A stretch of 64,000 nucleotides of DNA. It comes from Neoalteromonas arenosi. Its GTDB lineage: Bacteria > Pseudomonadota > Gammaproteobacteria > Enterobacterales > Alteromonadaceae. A program made the position numbers and the translations under genes. Below are positions 46,836-56,104 of this stretch, piece by piece. The stretch lies in the NCBI RefSeq assembly GCF_030362855.1, contig NZ_JAUCBP010000013.1:248001-312000 (forward strand). Direction: 5' to 3'. Each line of letters begins with the position of its first letter. Positions within the stretch are counted from its first letter, which is position 1. Under the pieces are notes generated by a model. That model did not search any database. It was not told the DNA's origin and was given only the letters and a program-made list of their open reading frames with translations.

Positions 46836-46862
46836 CAGCTACTACAACAGGAGCTGAAACCC

Positions 46863-47837
46863 ATGTTATTCAGTTTAGATGTCCTACGTGAAGCGGCAAC
46901 GCGTGTACATCAAGTCCAACCGCCTACTGCACAGTATTGTTGGCCATTATTGTCTGAATACTTGGGCAGTGAAGTCTGGGTAAAGCACGAGAATCACACC
47001 GCCACGGGTGCATTTAAAGTGCGCGGTGGGATAACCTTTATGCACTGGTTGCAAACGCATCACTCAAAGTGTCGTGGCATTATCACGGCAACCCGTGGGA
47101 ACCACGGGCAAAGTCAAGCAAAGGCAGCTACAGCTGCGGGGCTTTCCGCTACGATATTGGTGCCGCAGGGCAATTCAGTAGAAAAAAACGCGGCGATGCG
47201 GGCATTTGGTGGTGAGGTTATAGAACACGGCGTCGATTTCGATGAGGCACGTGTAAAGGCTGAGCAATTAGCTGCGGAGCGAGGGCTGTTCTTAGTGCCT
47301 TCCTATCACGACCACATAACGTTAGGCGTAGCGAGTTATGCGCTTGAGTTAATGGCAAACGTCGCGGATATCGATCGTATTTACGTCCCTATTGGTTGTG
47401 GCTCTGGGATTTGTGGTCTACTTGCAGTGCGCGATGCAATGGGTCTTAAGACTGAAATTATAGGTGTTGTTTCAACCGCAGCGCCGGCGGCGAAGCTATC
47501 CTTTGACGCTGGAAAAATGATAAGTACTGATACGGCGAAGACCTTTGCCGATGGTATGGCTGTGAGAGTTCCTGTGGAACAAGCATTTAACTATTACTCT
47601 AAAGGCGCGAGCCGCGTTGTCAGCGTTACCGATGACGAGGTAGCCGCCGCTATTCGTTTGTATTACACAGCCACACACAATATGGCAGAGGGTGCAGGTG
47701 CTGCGCCACTGGCCGCTGCTATGCAAGAGCGAGAACAATTAAAAGGCAAACGCGTGGCCGTAATTTTATGCGGTGGAAATATTGACACTGATTGGTTTGT
47801 TCAGGTTATGCGCGGCGAAACCCCACAAGTAAAATAA
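46863..47837 (+). CDS. Threonine dehydratase-like PLP enzyme (second paralogue, no regulatory domain)
   Basis: The 324-residue fold type II PLP enzyme aligns with the catalytic part of threonine/serine dehydratases. The PLP lysine is in HTATGAFKVRGG (near residue 52), with TRGNHGQSQAKAA as the phosphate-side loop and PIGCGSGICGLLAV as the glycine loop. No ACT domain follows, in contrast to IlvA at 41645. It is therefore probably a catabolic or side-activity dehydratase (threonine, serine or a hydroxy-amino acid). An AGGAG element precedes the ATG. It lies 27 bp after apbE and may share its transcript; no functional link between the two is obvious. The substrate is uncertain. Confidence 0.85.
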   Translation: MLFSLDVLREAATRVHQVQPPTAQYCWPLLSEYLGSEVWVKHENHTATGAFKVRGGITFMHWLQTHHSKCRGIITATRGNHGQSQAKAATAAGLSATILVPQGNSVEKNAAMRAFGGEVIEHGVDFDEARVKAEQLAAERGLFLVPSYHDHITLGVASYALELMANVADIDRIYVPIGCGSGICGLLAVRDAMGLKTEIIGVVSTAAPAAKLSFDAGKMISTDTAKTFADGMAVRVPVEQAFNYYSKGASRVVSVTDDEVAAAIRLYYTATHNMAEGAGAAPLAAAMQEREQLKGKRVAVILCGGNIDTDWFVQVMRGETPQVK

Positions 47838-47840
47838 ACA

Positions 47841-48059
47841 CTAATAATGAGGTGGCGGTGTTTCTTCATCAGCACTGGCAATATTTGACTGTTGCAGCGT
47901 TTTGATTTTATCGATCACAAACTTGAGCTTGCGTTCCATATCAATCATTTGCTCCTGCTGAGTGGATAATGCTTCATTTAAGCTGTCGATAGTATGCTCT
48001 TGAAACGCTAGCTTGCTCTGTAATTCATCAATTTGCGCCTGCAAATCTTGTTTAGTCAT
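47841..48059 (-). CDS. slyX: SlyX family protein
   Basis: The 72-residue protein is almost wholly a coiled coil: LQAQIDELQSKLAFQEHTIDSL then LSTQQEQMIDMERKLKFVIDKI. The C-terminus EETPPPHY is the conserved ending of SlyX. The function of SlyX is unknown; in E. coli it lies beside slyD and fkpA. Here an FKBP-type isomerase gene lies about 1.1 kb away, on the other side of a WD40 gene, so the old neighbourhood is partly kept. The start overlaps the end of the WD40 lipoprotein gene by eight bases, indicating a two-gene unit. Confidence 0.9.
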   Translation of the reverse strand: MTKQDLQAQIDELQSKLAFQEHTIDSLNEALSTQQEQMIDMERKLKFVIDKIKTLQQSNIASADEETPPPHY

Positions 48060-49050
48060 TGTTGGGGATGCTCCATATTTCGGCTAGGCCGCTACTGCTT
48101 TCGCTTATAATGGTGGCATTATCTAGGAATCCAACAGCGTTCACGACAGCCGTGCGCAATGGCGCATTTTCATTCGGAGCCACTCGCCACTCTTGAACTT
48201 CCAAACCCGTTTGTACATCCCACAAATTTATCCGGCGAGACGGTGATCCCGTTAACAACCACTTTCCATCAGCTGAGAAAACGGCATCAGTAAAGATTTG
48301 CTGGCGGACAAAGATATCCAATTGACTGATCAATTCTCCCGTTTGTACATTCCATATTTTCGCGTTATTGGTACTATCTGCAGTAAATGCGTAGCGTCCC
48401 ATGTCGTCCAATGCCACTTTAGTAACGCGCTGTGGATGCGAGAATGTATGAATAATTTGACCGTTATCTGTACTCCACAGATAGGCGACATAGTCGTTGC
48501 CCCCCGTTAAAGCGAAACGACCATTGGGCGAAATATCCACGCTATTGATTTTTTCTTGATGACCCAAGAATTCCAAGCGACGACCATTGCTGGGCTCGAA
48601 AAACATGGTTTTACCTGAGCTTCTGCCAACCAATATACCGCGCGCGTTATTACTCACAGCAATATCGCGAATTGCACTCTCATCTATCCGCCAAAAACCG
48701 ATGGGCTCACCAGATTCAACGCTCCATAAAGCGAATGCTTCACGATCGGATGTCACAACGTGAGATGTATCGGCGGCGATATGGATATTGGTCACCAAAT
48801 TTCGACCATCACCTTGGTGATGCCACTCATATAAACCGGTATTGGTTTCTAAATCGTAAATCTTGATACCTAGATCAACACTCGAAATAACTGCGAGAGT
48901 GCCATCGGCAGAGACATCTGCCGCCAATGCACCATCAGCACTATGCTCTAAAACCTTATCGGGGGTTGATATTGATCGACCGCAACTAGAAACTGCCGTG
49001 GTTAGCAGCGCTATTAAGCACAATCTCAACGCGTTTTTCCGGGTTATCAT
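48052..49050 (-). CDS. WD40-repeat lipoprotein
   Basis: The predicted lipoprotein (about 332 residues) starts MITRKNALRLCLIALL and has a lipobox VSSC near residue 22. The rest forms a beta-propeller of about six or seven WD40-type repeats, for example INSVDISPNGRFALTGGNDYVAYLWS, TKVALDDMGRYAFTADSTNNAKIWN and FTDAVFSADGKWLLTGSPSRRINLWD. The ATG at 49050 is chosen since it gives a standard signal peptide, with GAGAAG nine bases upstream. In-frame starts at 49086 and 49116 would put a charged extension before the signal peptide. It is probably a periplasmic scaffold, with unknown partners. It is divergent from the FKBP gene and followed by slyX. Confidence 0.82.
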   Translation of the reverse strand: MITRKNALRLCLIALLTTAVSSCGRSISTPDKVLEHSADGALAADVSADGTLAVISSVDLGIKIYDLETNTGLYEWHHQGDGRNLVTNIHIAADTSHVVTSDREAFALWSVESGEPIGFWRIDESAIRDIAVSNNARGILVGRSSGKTMFFEPSNGRRLEFLGHQEKINSVDISPNGRFALTGGNDYVAYLWSTDNGQIIHTFSHPQRVTKVALDDMGRYAFTADSTNNAKIWNVQTGELISQLDIFVRQQIFTDAVFSADGKWLLTGSPSRRINLWDVQTGLEVQEWRVAPNENAPLRTAVVNAVGFLDNATIISESSSGLAEIWSIPNND

Positions 49051-49176
49051 CCAGTTTATCTTCTCATGGGGTTTCGCTTTGGTCATACACAGATTACCAT
49101 AGCACGTATGCCGCATTTTATTCTTTATAAGACTTTATCTGCGCTAAATCCAAAATAATTACAGGAGACTCATTTA

Positions 49177-49932
49177 ATGCGATTTTCACCTATCGCCACA
49201 GTGTTGTTGGCGCTTGGCTTAGCAGCATGTCAACCACAAACATCCGACAGCGCTACCACTGACATTGGTTCAGCAACTTCTGAAGCGACGACGTCGACGA
49301 TTGAAACGGCGACTGTTGCCGCAGATATAAGTGAAGAACAAAAGCACGCCTACGTAGTCGGTGCGAGCATGGGAACATACATCGCCAACCGTGCTGCGGA
49401 AGCTGAGCAGCTTGGCGTGGCTTTTTCACCCGAAGATGCACTGCAGGGGTTTAAAGACGCAATCAATGACAATGCTGCGTTTACGCTCGATGAGATGAGC
49501 CAGATTGCACAAGCTGGCGACGCATTGTTTGAACAAAAGAAGCAAGAGCCGGGTCAATTGTTCTTGGTTGAAAATGCTAAGCGTGAAGGTGTTGTGGTGA
49601 CTGATTCGGGGCTTCAATATGAGGTGTTGACCGAAGGTACAGGCGCCCAGCCTACCGCTGCAGATACCGTTACGGTGCACTATCGGGGTACGTTTATCGA
49701 TGGTTCTGAATTTGATTCTTCATACTCGCGCGGCGAGCCAATTTCATTTCCACTTAATGGCGTTATTCGCGGTTGGACTGAAGGTTTGCAACTGATGAAG
49801 GTGGGTTCTAAGCACCGCTTGTATATCCCATATGACCTAGCCTATGGACCACGCGGCCGTCCGGGTAGCATTCCGCCTTACTCGACCTTGATCTTTGATG
49901 TTGAATTGGTAGATATCGCTGGCAACGAGTAA
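49177..49932 (+). CDS. FKBP-type peptidyl-prolyl cis-trans isomerase, lipoprotein (FkpA/Mip-like)
   Basis: The 251-residue product has a lipobox (LAAC, Cys near residue 19) and a Thr/Ser-rich linker. An N-terminal dimerisation domain (about 50-130, EEQKHAYVVGASMGTYIANRA) and a C-terminal FKBP domain (about 145-248) follow. FKBP hallmarks are VTVHYRGTFIDGSEFDSSYSRG, the FPLNGVIRGWTEGLQLMKVGSKH block, YGPRGRPGSIPPYSTLIFDVEL and the final strand. It is predicted to be a periplasmic, membrane-anchored foldase and proline isomerase. GGAG precedes the ATG at a suitable distance. A strong terminator follows 25 bp after the stop, so it ends its transcript. Confidence 0.93.
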   Translation: MRFSPIATVLLALGLAACQPQTSDSATTDIGSATSEATTSTIETATVAADISEEQKHAYVVGASMGTYIANRAAEAEQLGVAFSPEDALQGFKDAINDNAAFTLDEMSQIAQAGDALFEQKKQEPGQLFLVENAKREGVVVTDSGLQYEVLTEGTGAQPTAADTVTVHYRGTFIDGSEFDSSYSRGEPISFPLNGVIRGWTEGLQLMKVGSKHRLYIPYDLAYGPRGRPGSIPPYSTLIFDVELVDIAGNE

Positions 49933-49956
49933 TAAACCCGTCAACAGATAGAATTA

Positions 49957-49989
49957 AGCCGGAATACCCTAAGGTTTCCGGCTTTTTTT
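49957..49989 (+). terminator. Rho-independent terminator after the FKBP gene
   Basis: AGCCGGAA (49957-49964) pairs with TTCCGGCT (49976-49983), extended inside by CCC/GG, and is followed by a run of T residues. This is a textbook intrinsic terminator. The following stretch to 50205 contains no gene that can be supported. Confidence 0.9.
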
Positions 49990-50205
49990 AAGAGCACACT
50001 CCCTGCCCAGCTTGATTCCATCCCGCCAGCACTCACGACCATTCGCTGTGCGGCTTCACTCTGAATACGCATTCAGGTTTTCAAGTATCGCAACAAACTT
50101 GCTACGTATTACTAAGTATAGTTAACGGATAACATCTGATAGGAATACTTGGCTATATAAATGGGTTTTTAATAGCCTACGAGAATTTATCTATAAATTA
50201 GCGGG

Positions 50206-50448
50206 TTAGGAAGTACAACGTACCATGACAACGCGACCTAACTTGTAGCTTACTACGCCCAAACCAAAGCACATTAAATTGCTTAAAGCAAAGCTATTTA
50301 GCACAGCGTCTACGACAGAGGCTGCCGCTACTAAGCCTCCGGTTAGGAAAAGTAGAAAACCAACCAGCGACAACACAACACTGGCAGTTGTTTGTGGTTT
50401 CTTCCTTGAAATCAACATATGCGAATTCGGATTGTGGGATGATTTCAT
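50206..50448 (-). CDS. Small two-helix membrane protein, unknown
   Basis: The 80-residue product has a polar N-terminus (about 1-20) and two predicted membrane helices (about 22-45, VVLSLVGFLLFLTGGLVAAASVV, and 52-72, FALSNLMCFGLGVVSYKLG). TTGAGGCAATAAA before the ATG gives a plausible ribosome-binding site (GAGG, eight bases from the start), which supports it being expressed. It is not recognised as a known family. It stands alone between the FKBP terminator and greB, and is divergent from greB. The opposite strand also has an open frame over the same stretch, which is weaker. Confidence 0.5.
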   Translation of the reverse strand: MKSSHNPNSHMLISRKKPQTTASVVLSLVGFLLFLTGGLVAAASVVDAVLNSFALSNLMCFGLGVVSYKLGRVVMVRCTS

Positions 50449-50605
50449 TTTATTGCCTCAAGTGTTGTTATTCTTATAGTGTTGATAGGCCTAAAATAGT
50501 TCAAAAATTAACCGGTTTTTTTTCTGGTGCCGACATCTAAACCGTTGACGCTTAGCACTGTTATATCACATATTATCGACAACCTTCTGAAAATTATGAA
50601 TTTTA

Positions 50606-51091
50606 ATGAGAACACCGCTAGTAACTCGTCAGGGCTATAATGCGCTGCGCGATGAATTGGATCATCTTTGGCGCGTTGAGCGTCCAGAAACCACTAAAAA
50701 AGTTACCTGGGCAGCCAGTCTAGGTGATCGCAGCGAAAATGCTGATTATCAGTACAACAAGAAGAAATTACGCGAAATCGATCGGCGCGTGCGTTATTTA
50801 CGCAAGGCGTTAGAACGTTTGAAAGTGGTCGATTACGACCCCGTACAGGAGGAGAAAGTACTTTTCGGTGCCTGGTGCAAAATTGAGCGAGAGGATGGCA
50901 AAGAATTAACCGTTAGAGTCGTAGGTTACGACGAGATATTTGATCGAAAGGATTACATCTCTGTGGACAGCCCTATGGCTAGAGCGCTAGTCGGTAAGAT
51001 GATTGACGACGAGGTGGTCGTCAAAACTGAGGCGGCCACAGCCTACTGGACTATCGTGGATATATGGTACGAGACCCCTAATTCTGATTAA
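50606..51091 (+). CDS. greB: Transcript cleavage factor GreB
   Basis: GreB enters the secondary channel of RNA polymerase and stimulates cleavage of backtracked transcripts. The 161 residues include the N-terminal coiled-coil (about 1-75) with the acidic tip ASLGDRSENADYQYNKK, where the Asp and Glu coordinate Mg2+. The C-terminal FKBP-like domain has RVVGYDEIFDRKDYISVDSPMARALVG. Motif wording is that of GreB rather than GreA. The ATG at 50606 matches the E. coli start. In E. coli greB lies next to ompR and tex (yhgF); here tex follows directly, while ompR-envZ is 33 kb away. Confidence 0.96.
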   Translation: MRTPLVTRQGYNALRDELDHLWRVERPETTKKVTWAASLGDRSENADYQYNKKKLREIDRRVRYLRKALERLKVVDYDPVQEEKVLFGAWCKIEREDGKELTVRVVGYDEIFDRKDYISVDSPMARALVGKMIDDEVVVKTEAATAYWTIVDIWYETPNSD

Positions 51092-51191
51092 CGCGATCCA
51101 AGTATTGCATTGTTCGCGAAAAAAGACGGCCACTTAGCTTTGCAGGCCAATGACTATTTTTTATCCAGATATCAAAAATCTGAATATCTTC

Positions 51192-51222
51192 TTGTAACCA
51201 CTAACTGAGAAGCTGATATAAT
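51192..51222 (+). promoter_or_regulatory. Possible promoter of tex
   Basis: TTGTAA (51192-51197) and TATAAT (51217-51222) are separated by 19 bp, two more than ideal. The -10 is a perfect consensus and is followed by a purine start region about seven bases later. It lies about 65 bp before the chosen tex start and 100 bp after the greB stop. Confidence 0.4.
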
Positions 51223-51286
51223 TCGCGCCAGATAAAATCCGATGCAGCGCGTGCCAGAGCCGCTGTATATTGTTTTAGAGATGGAT

Positions 51287-53587
51287 ATGCTTACGAACAG
51301 AATTGCTGCTGAATTAAAAGTTGAAGCAGCTAGAATTAATGCCGCCGTAAAACTGTTAGACGAAGGGGCAACAGTCCCATTTATCGCGCGTTATCGAAAG
51401 GAAGTAACACAAGGTCTTGACGACACACAATTACGTTTTATTGAACAGCGCCTCGGGTATTTGCGCGAGCTTGAAGATCGTCGCAATGTCATCCTGCGTT
51501 CAATCAGCGAGCAAGGTAAACTTACCCCCGAGCTAAAAACAAAAATTGCCACTGCCGACAGTAAGACTGAATTGGAGGACTTGTATCTTCCCTATAAACC
51601 CAAGCGTCGCACCAAAGGGCAAATAGCGATTGAAGCGGGGTTATTATCACTAGCCGAAGCACTTTACGAAGATCACAACCTGGATCCTGAAGAACAAGCG
51701 CGAGAATACGTCAATAGTGAATCCGGTATTAATGATGCGAAAGCCGCTCTAGAGGGCGCGCGATATATTTTGATTGAGCGTTTTGCCGAAGACGCGGAGC
51801 TCCTAGCAAAAGTGCGACAGTATCTAATCAAAGAGGCCTTCATCCAAAGCCAAGTTGTCGCAGGTAAAGAAACCGAAGGCGCGAAATATAAAGATTACTT
51901 TGCCCATAGCGAAAAGCTGATGCAAACGCCTTCGCATCGCGCACTCGCAATGTTCCGCGGACGCAACGAGGGCATCTTACAGCTAAAAATGGATGCTGAC
52001 CCGCAAAGTGAGAGCAATACCTCGTCTTTTTGTGAAACCTTAATTGCTAGTCATTTGTGTTTTCAACATCAAGGACGTGCAGGTGATGATTGGTTCCAGC
52101 AGGTGGTTCAATGGACGTGGCGTATTAAGTTGCAATTACACCTTGAAACCGAGTTGTTCGCGGCACTTCGCGAAACGGCAGAATCGAGCGCTATTGACGT
52201 GTTTGCAAAGAACTTAAAAGACTTACTCATGGCTGCACCAGCGGGCACAAAAACGACTTTAGGGTTAGATCCCGGCTTGCGAACAGGCGTAAAGATGGCT
52301 GTAGTCGATGGCACAGGTAAGGTCTTGCATACGGGAACAATATTCCCACATGCACCACAAAAGCAATGGGAAAAGTCAGTTAGAACTCTCGAAACCGTGT
52401 GTCAGCAGTACAAAGTTGATTTGATCAGTGTCGGCAATGGTACGGGGTCGCGAGAAACCGACGCCTTAGTGGCAGAAATGCTGAAGAAGTCGGGCGCTGA
52501 TATTCAAAAAGTCATGGTAAGCGAAGCCGGCGCATCGGTTTACTCAGCGTCTGAACTGGCAGCCAATGAATTACCTGGCATGGATGTCTCTTTGCGCGGT
52601 GCTGTTTCGATAGCGCGTCGACTTCAAGATCCACTTGCGGAGCTGGTGAAAATTGAGCCGAAAGCGATCGGTGTGGGTCAATACCAACACGATGTCAGTC
52701 AAAGTCATTTGGGGCGCGCACTCGATAATACGATTGAAGATTGTGTAAATGCGGTTGGTGTTGACTTAAATACCGCATCGCCAGCACTGCTTAGTTATGT
52801 CTCGGGTTTAAACAAAACATTGGCGTCCAACATCGTTGCTTTTCGCGACCAACAAGGGCGTTTCAGTAACCGGTTGCAGCTCAAGCAAGTCGAGCGCTTG
52901 GGGCCTAAGGCCTTTGAGCAGGCGGCGGGATTCTTGCGTATTGCTAACGGCGATAATCCTCTAGATGCAAGTGCGGTTCACCCTGAGTCATACCCTGTGG
53001 TAGACAAGATCATCGACCTCACTAAAGCTGCAGTGAATGATATTGTTGCTAACCCTCAGATACTCAACACAATTGATGCGAAACAATTGGTTGATGAGAA
53101 TGTCGGGGAGTTAACCGTAGCGGATATTATTGAAGAGCTTAAAAAGCCCGGTCGCGATCCTCGCCCAGAGTTTAAAACCGCGACGTTCAAAGAAGGTATT
53201 AATACCATTGATGACCTGCAGCCGGGGATGATTCTGGAAGGGGTTGTCAGTAATGTCGCTAATTTTGGCGCGTTTGTTGATGTTGGTGTTCACCAAGATG
53301 GATTGGTGCATATTTCGGCATTGACGAATAAGTTTATTAAGGACCCGCGCGAGGTTGTTAAAGCCGGCGATATCGTCAAGGTGAAAGTGCTTGAAGTGGA
53401 CGTCGCGCGCAAACGCATTGCGTTCACTATGCGCCTCGATGATACGCCAGCTGCAAAGCAACCTGGCAACTCCAAACCGCAAGCAGCCAAAGGGAATAGT
53501 CGGCCTAAGCACAGTAAATCAGCACCAGCGAATGCTGCCATGGGTAATGCATTTGCTGATGCGTTTGCTAAGGCTAAGAAAGGTTAG
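51287..53587 (+). CDS. tex: RNA-binding transcriptional accessory protein Tex (S1 domain)
   Basis: The product is about 766 residues. It has the full Tex domain order: an N-terminal helical/HTH region (about 1-200, with [27 protein letters not shown]) and a YqgF/RNase H-like domain (about 325-450, [20 protein letters not shown]). A helix-hairpin-helix pair (about 490-560, [22 protein letters not shown]) and a C-terminal S1 RNA-binding domain (about 650-720, [26 protein letters not shown]) follow. A basic low-complexity tail ([11 protein letters not shown]) ends it. The start is ambiguous between ATG 51281 and 51287; the latter has AGAG six bases before it. Tex is a conserved cytoplasmic factor linked to transcription and gene-expression fidelity. 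Confidence 0.95.
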   Translation: MLTNRIAAELKVEAARINAAVKLLDEGATVPFIARYRKEVTQGLDDTQLRFIEQRLGYLRELEDRRNVILRSISEQGKLTPELKTKIATADSKTELEDLYLPYKPKRRTKGQIAIEAGLLSLAEALYEDHNLDPEEQAREYVNSESGINDAKAALEGARYILIERFAEDAELLAKVRQYLIKEAFIQSQVVAGKETEGAKYKDYFAHSEKLMQTPSHRALAMFRGRNEGILQLKMDADPQSESNTSSFCETLIASHLCFQHQGRAGDDWFQQVVQWTWRIKLQLHLETELFAALRETAESSAIDVFAKNLKDLLMAAPAGTKTTLGLDPGLRTGVKMAVVDGTGKVLHTGTIFPHAPQKQWEKSVRTLETVCQQYKVDLISVGNGTGSRETDALVAEMLKKSGADIQKVMVSEAGASVYSASELAANELPGMDVSLRGAVSIARRLQDPLAELVKIEPKAIGVGQYQHDVSQSHLGRALDNTIEDCVNAVGVDLNTASPALLSYVSGLNKTLASNIVAFRDQQGRFSNRLQLKQVERLGPKAFEQAAGFLRIANGDNPLDASAVHPESYPVVDKIIDLTKAAVNDIVANPQILNTIDAKQLVDENVGELTVADIIEELKKPGRDPRPEFKTATFKEGINTIDDLQPGMILEGVVSNVANFGAFVDVGVHQDGLVHISALTNKFIKDPREVVKAGDIVKVKVLEVDVARKRIAFTMRLDDTPAAKQPGNSKPQAAKGNSRPKHSKSAPANAAMGNAFADAFAKAKKG

Positions 53588-53602
53588 TCATCGAATGTTG
53601 GG

Positions 53603-53630
53603 GGCGTTTAACATGGACAAGTTAAACGCC
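53603..53630. terminator. 10-bp perfect hairpin between convergent tex and the GspE-like gene
   Basis: GGCGTTTAAC (53603-53612) and GTTAAACGCC (53621-53630) pair perfectly over an eight-base loop, in the 51-bp gap between the two stop codons. No U-tract follows on either strand. It probably acts as a two-way transcript end or 3' stabiliser. Confidence 0.5.
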
Positions 53631-53638
53631 ATTAACAC

Positions 53639-55858
53639 TTAATCGCCACCTAATATTTGCACTTGTGCGATATCAGTGTCACCTTTGATGACTTTGTAGA
53701 TGGCATCTTGGACAAGGGTTCGCATGCCATCTTTCATCGCTTGGTCCTTCATTTCAGACACCGATGACTCTTTGTAGACCAAAGAACGCAATTCTGGTGT
53801 CATACCTAGTAACTCGTGCACGCCGGTACGCCCTTTATATCCAGTGTCACCGCATGTTTCACAACCTTTGCCGCGACATAAAGTGGGCTTACCTTGAATG
53901 CCTAACTCATCTAGATACTCTTCGCCGTATTGTCGCTTAATAAAATTGTATTCATCGTCAGTAGCTGTGTACTCTTCTTTGCAATCCGGACACAGAGTTC
54001 GAATCAATCGCTGGGCGAGAATACCGACGCAGGCATCAGAGAAGTTGACGGGATCTAAACCTAAATCAAGTAGACGCGTAATGGTTTCAGGTGCAGAGTT
54101 AGTGTGCAGTGTCGACAGTACTAAGTGCCCGGTCAAAGATGCTTCGATACCAGCATGAGCGGTTTCCTTATCACGCATCTCACCAATTAGAATGATGTCT
54201 GGGTCGGCCCGTAAAAAAGCGCGTAGCGCGTTGGCAAAAGTAAAGCCGATTTTGGGACTGACCTGCACTTGCTGGAGTCCTGCTTGAGTAATTTCGACAG
54301 GATCTTCTGCTGTCCAAATCTTCTTCTCAGGCGTATTTAAGTAACCGAGAATGGCATGCAATGTCGTTGTCTTACCTGAACCGGTCGGTCCCACAACAAG
54401 CAAAATACCGTGCGGTTTTTTGATCATCTCTTCAAGTCGACGACGATTACTCGGCGCTACGTTCATTTTGTCAATTGGCATGGCGCCACCCGACGCCAAT
54501 ATACGCATAACAACGCCTTCGCCAGCAACCGTCGGTATGGTCGCCACCCGGACTTCAACTAATTGCCCGCCCATCCTAAACGCCAGTTTACCGTCTTGGG
54601 GCACGCGCTTTTCGGCGATGTTCAAGTTCGACATGATCTTGATCCGAGCAATCACGGCATTGTGGTGTGAAGCGGGTACTTGGTTTATATCTCGGCAAAC
54701 ACCGTCAACCCGCATTCGCACCCGAGTGGGACCGCTTTTTTCAGGGTCAATATGAATGTCCGAAGCGTTCAATCGCTTAGCATCATGAAGAATCCGACTT
54801 ACCAGACGCACAACCGCAGGGGCATCATCCGATAACTCGTCCACGGATTCGTCACTTTCCTCGGCTGATGTTCCAATCTCATCGAGGATCTCGTTCATTT
54901 CACCCGGGGCACCGCCGCCAGTACCTTCGCCAAGGTACTGCAGGATCTGATTAGGGATACCCACCGCAATTTCATAGCTATCGATGCCCAGAGCTCGCTC
55001 GATTTCCATTAATAGTGCGGCGTTATTAGGCTCCGCCATCAACACAATAATATTTTCATTTGCGTCGGCAACCACAGCGACACAATTGCGCTTTAAGTAA
55101 CTGCTATTTAATTTACTGTCACTTTGGTACAGGTGATACTTGTCCGGTAAGTAGCCTATGAAGGGGACTTGGAAATGCACGGATAGGGCAGTACCGATAT
55201 GCTCATCTGAAATGCGTTGTTCGGATTGTAAGCGTTGGACCAGCTGGCGGTGGTCATTACTGCTTTCGGTAAGCTCTTTAAGATTGCGTTCGCTAATTTT
55301 GTCCAAATGCACTAGGTAGTCGAACGGCGCACTGGTTCCACCCAATTCGAAGCGAAACTTTGCACCGATCTTATCTGCCAGTTGTTCTGCGGTTTTTAAG
55401 TCTGTGTCGTCAAATGACCCTGACTGCTTATTGATTATTTGCAGTACACCCATCATTACACCAGCGTTGAGAATCGGTACGCAGAGAATGTTTTGCGTTT
55501 TAAACGTACTATTTTTATCGAACTTATCGGCGAAACGCAGGCGCGGATGGATGTTGGTTAGTTCAAAGCTGTCATAGGGATCATTAATGATAAGTGGAAG
55601 TTGCGACAGAGCCACATAACCGGCGATTGAAAGCGGACTTATAGGGACCTTAATCTCCTTAGTCTCTTTACCTGTCTTAAATCGAGCAACCAAGTCTTGG
55701 TGCTGCAACCGGCGTTGAAAAATACTCATGCGCTCGGCCTTCAGTAACTCAAGAATCATCGATTCGAGCTCGGAGTATGCATCCATCAGTGGAGACTGCC
55801 GCGCTAAGAGTTCGTTAATCTTAGAAAAACCTTGCTCGAGGGTGTCACTCGCTAACAT
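53639..55858 (-). CDS. GspE/PulE/PilB-family secretion ATPase with N-terminal GAF domain
   Basis: The 739-residue protein is composed of a GAF domain (about 20-170, with LCVPILNAGVMMGVLQIINKQSG), an MshEN-like domain (about 205-320, weak) and a T2SS/T4P ATPase. Walker A is VGPTGSGKTTTLHAIL, the Asp box is TAEDPVEITQAGLQQVQ, Walker B is RADPDIILIGEMRD and the His box is GHLVLSTLHTN. A tetracysteine zinc site is present: CPDC followed by CRGKGCETCGDTG, then GRTGVHELL. All catalytic residues look intact. No pilin, secretin or platform gene is nearby, so it is an orphan. A GAF domain at the N-terminus suggests small-molecule control. It converges on tex. Confidence 0.9.
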   Translation of the reverse strand: MLASDTLEQGFSKINELLARQSPLMDAYSELESMILELLKAERMSIFQRRLQHQDLVARFKTGKETKEIKVPISPLSIAGYVALSQLPLIINDPYDSFELTNIHPRLRFADKFDKNSTFKTQNILCVPILNAGVMMGVLQIINKQSGSFDDTDLKTAEQLADKIGAKFRFELGGTSAPFDYLVHLDKISERNLKELTESSNDHRQLVQRLQSEQRISDEHIGTALSVHFQVPFIGYLPDKYHLYQSDSKLNSSYLKRNCVAVVADANENIIVLMAEPNNAALLMEIERALGIDSYEIAVGIPNQILQYLGEGTGGGAPGEMNEILDEIGTSAEESDESVDELSDDAPAVVRLVSRILHDAKRLNASDIHIDPEKSGPTRVRMRVDGVCRDINQVPASHHNAVIARIKIMSNLNIAEKRVPQDGKLAFRMGGQLVEVRVATIPTVAGEGVVMRILASGGAMPIDKMNVAPSNRRRLEEMIKKPHGILLVVGPTGSGKTTTLHAILGYLNTPEKKIWTAEDPVEITQAGLQQVQVSPKIGFTFANALRAFLRADPDIILIGEMRDKETAHAGIEASLTGHLVLSTLHTNSAPETITRLLDLGLDPVNFSDACVGILAQRLIRTLCPDCKEEYTATDDEYNFIKRQYGEEYLDELGIQGKPTLCRGKGCETCGDTGYKGRTGVHELLGMTPELRSLVYKESSVSEMKDQAMKDGMRTLVQDAIYKVIKGDTDIAQVQILGGD

Positions 55859-56104
55859 ATAACTGCCAAACTTTTCACTATGGGGCTACATTATAAAGTT
55901 TTACGCAAAAAGTCACTGACCTTAGTGATTATTTAACGCCTGACCATACCTAGGGTTAAACCAAGCGTCGACTATGGGGTTCTCGAGTTTGCATGATCGC
56001 ATTGGAGTAAGAGTGGGTTTGGCACGGTTTGTTGTTTAGCACTGTTCAAGTTAGCTGGAATGCCCTATGCTATTTACATAATCTGACCAAGGAGAATCAC
56101 CAGA

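Noticed and set aside
50279-50479. Open frame on the plus strand opposite the small two-helix membrane protein
   Set aside because: It lacks a ribosome-binding site and protein-like hydrophobic pattern; the minus-strand frame has both.
53603-53630. Resemblance to integron attC ends (GTTTAAC and GTTAAAC match RYYYAAC and GTTRRRY)
   Set aside because: Real attC sites are at least about 55 bases long with inner L boxes; only eight bases lie between these arms, and there is no integrase or gene-cassette array.
45709-55942. Near-identical 17-mers TGATTATTTAACACCTG (45709-45725) and TGATTATTTAACGCCTG (55926-55942) in two intergenic regions
   Set aside because: One near-match of this length between two AT-rich places is expected by chance in a 64-kb window; no third copy was noticed.
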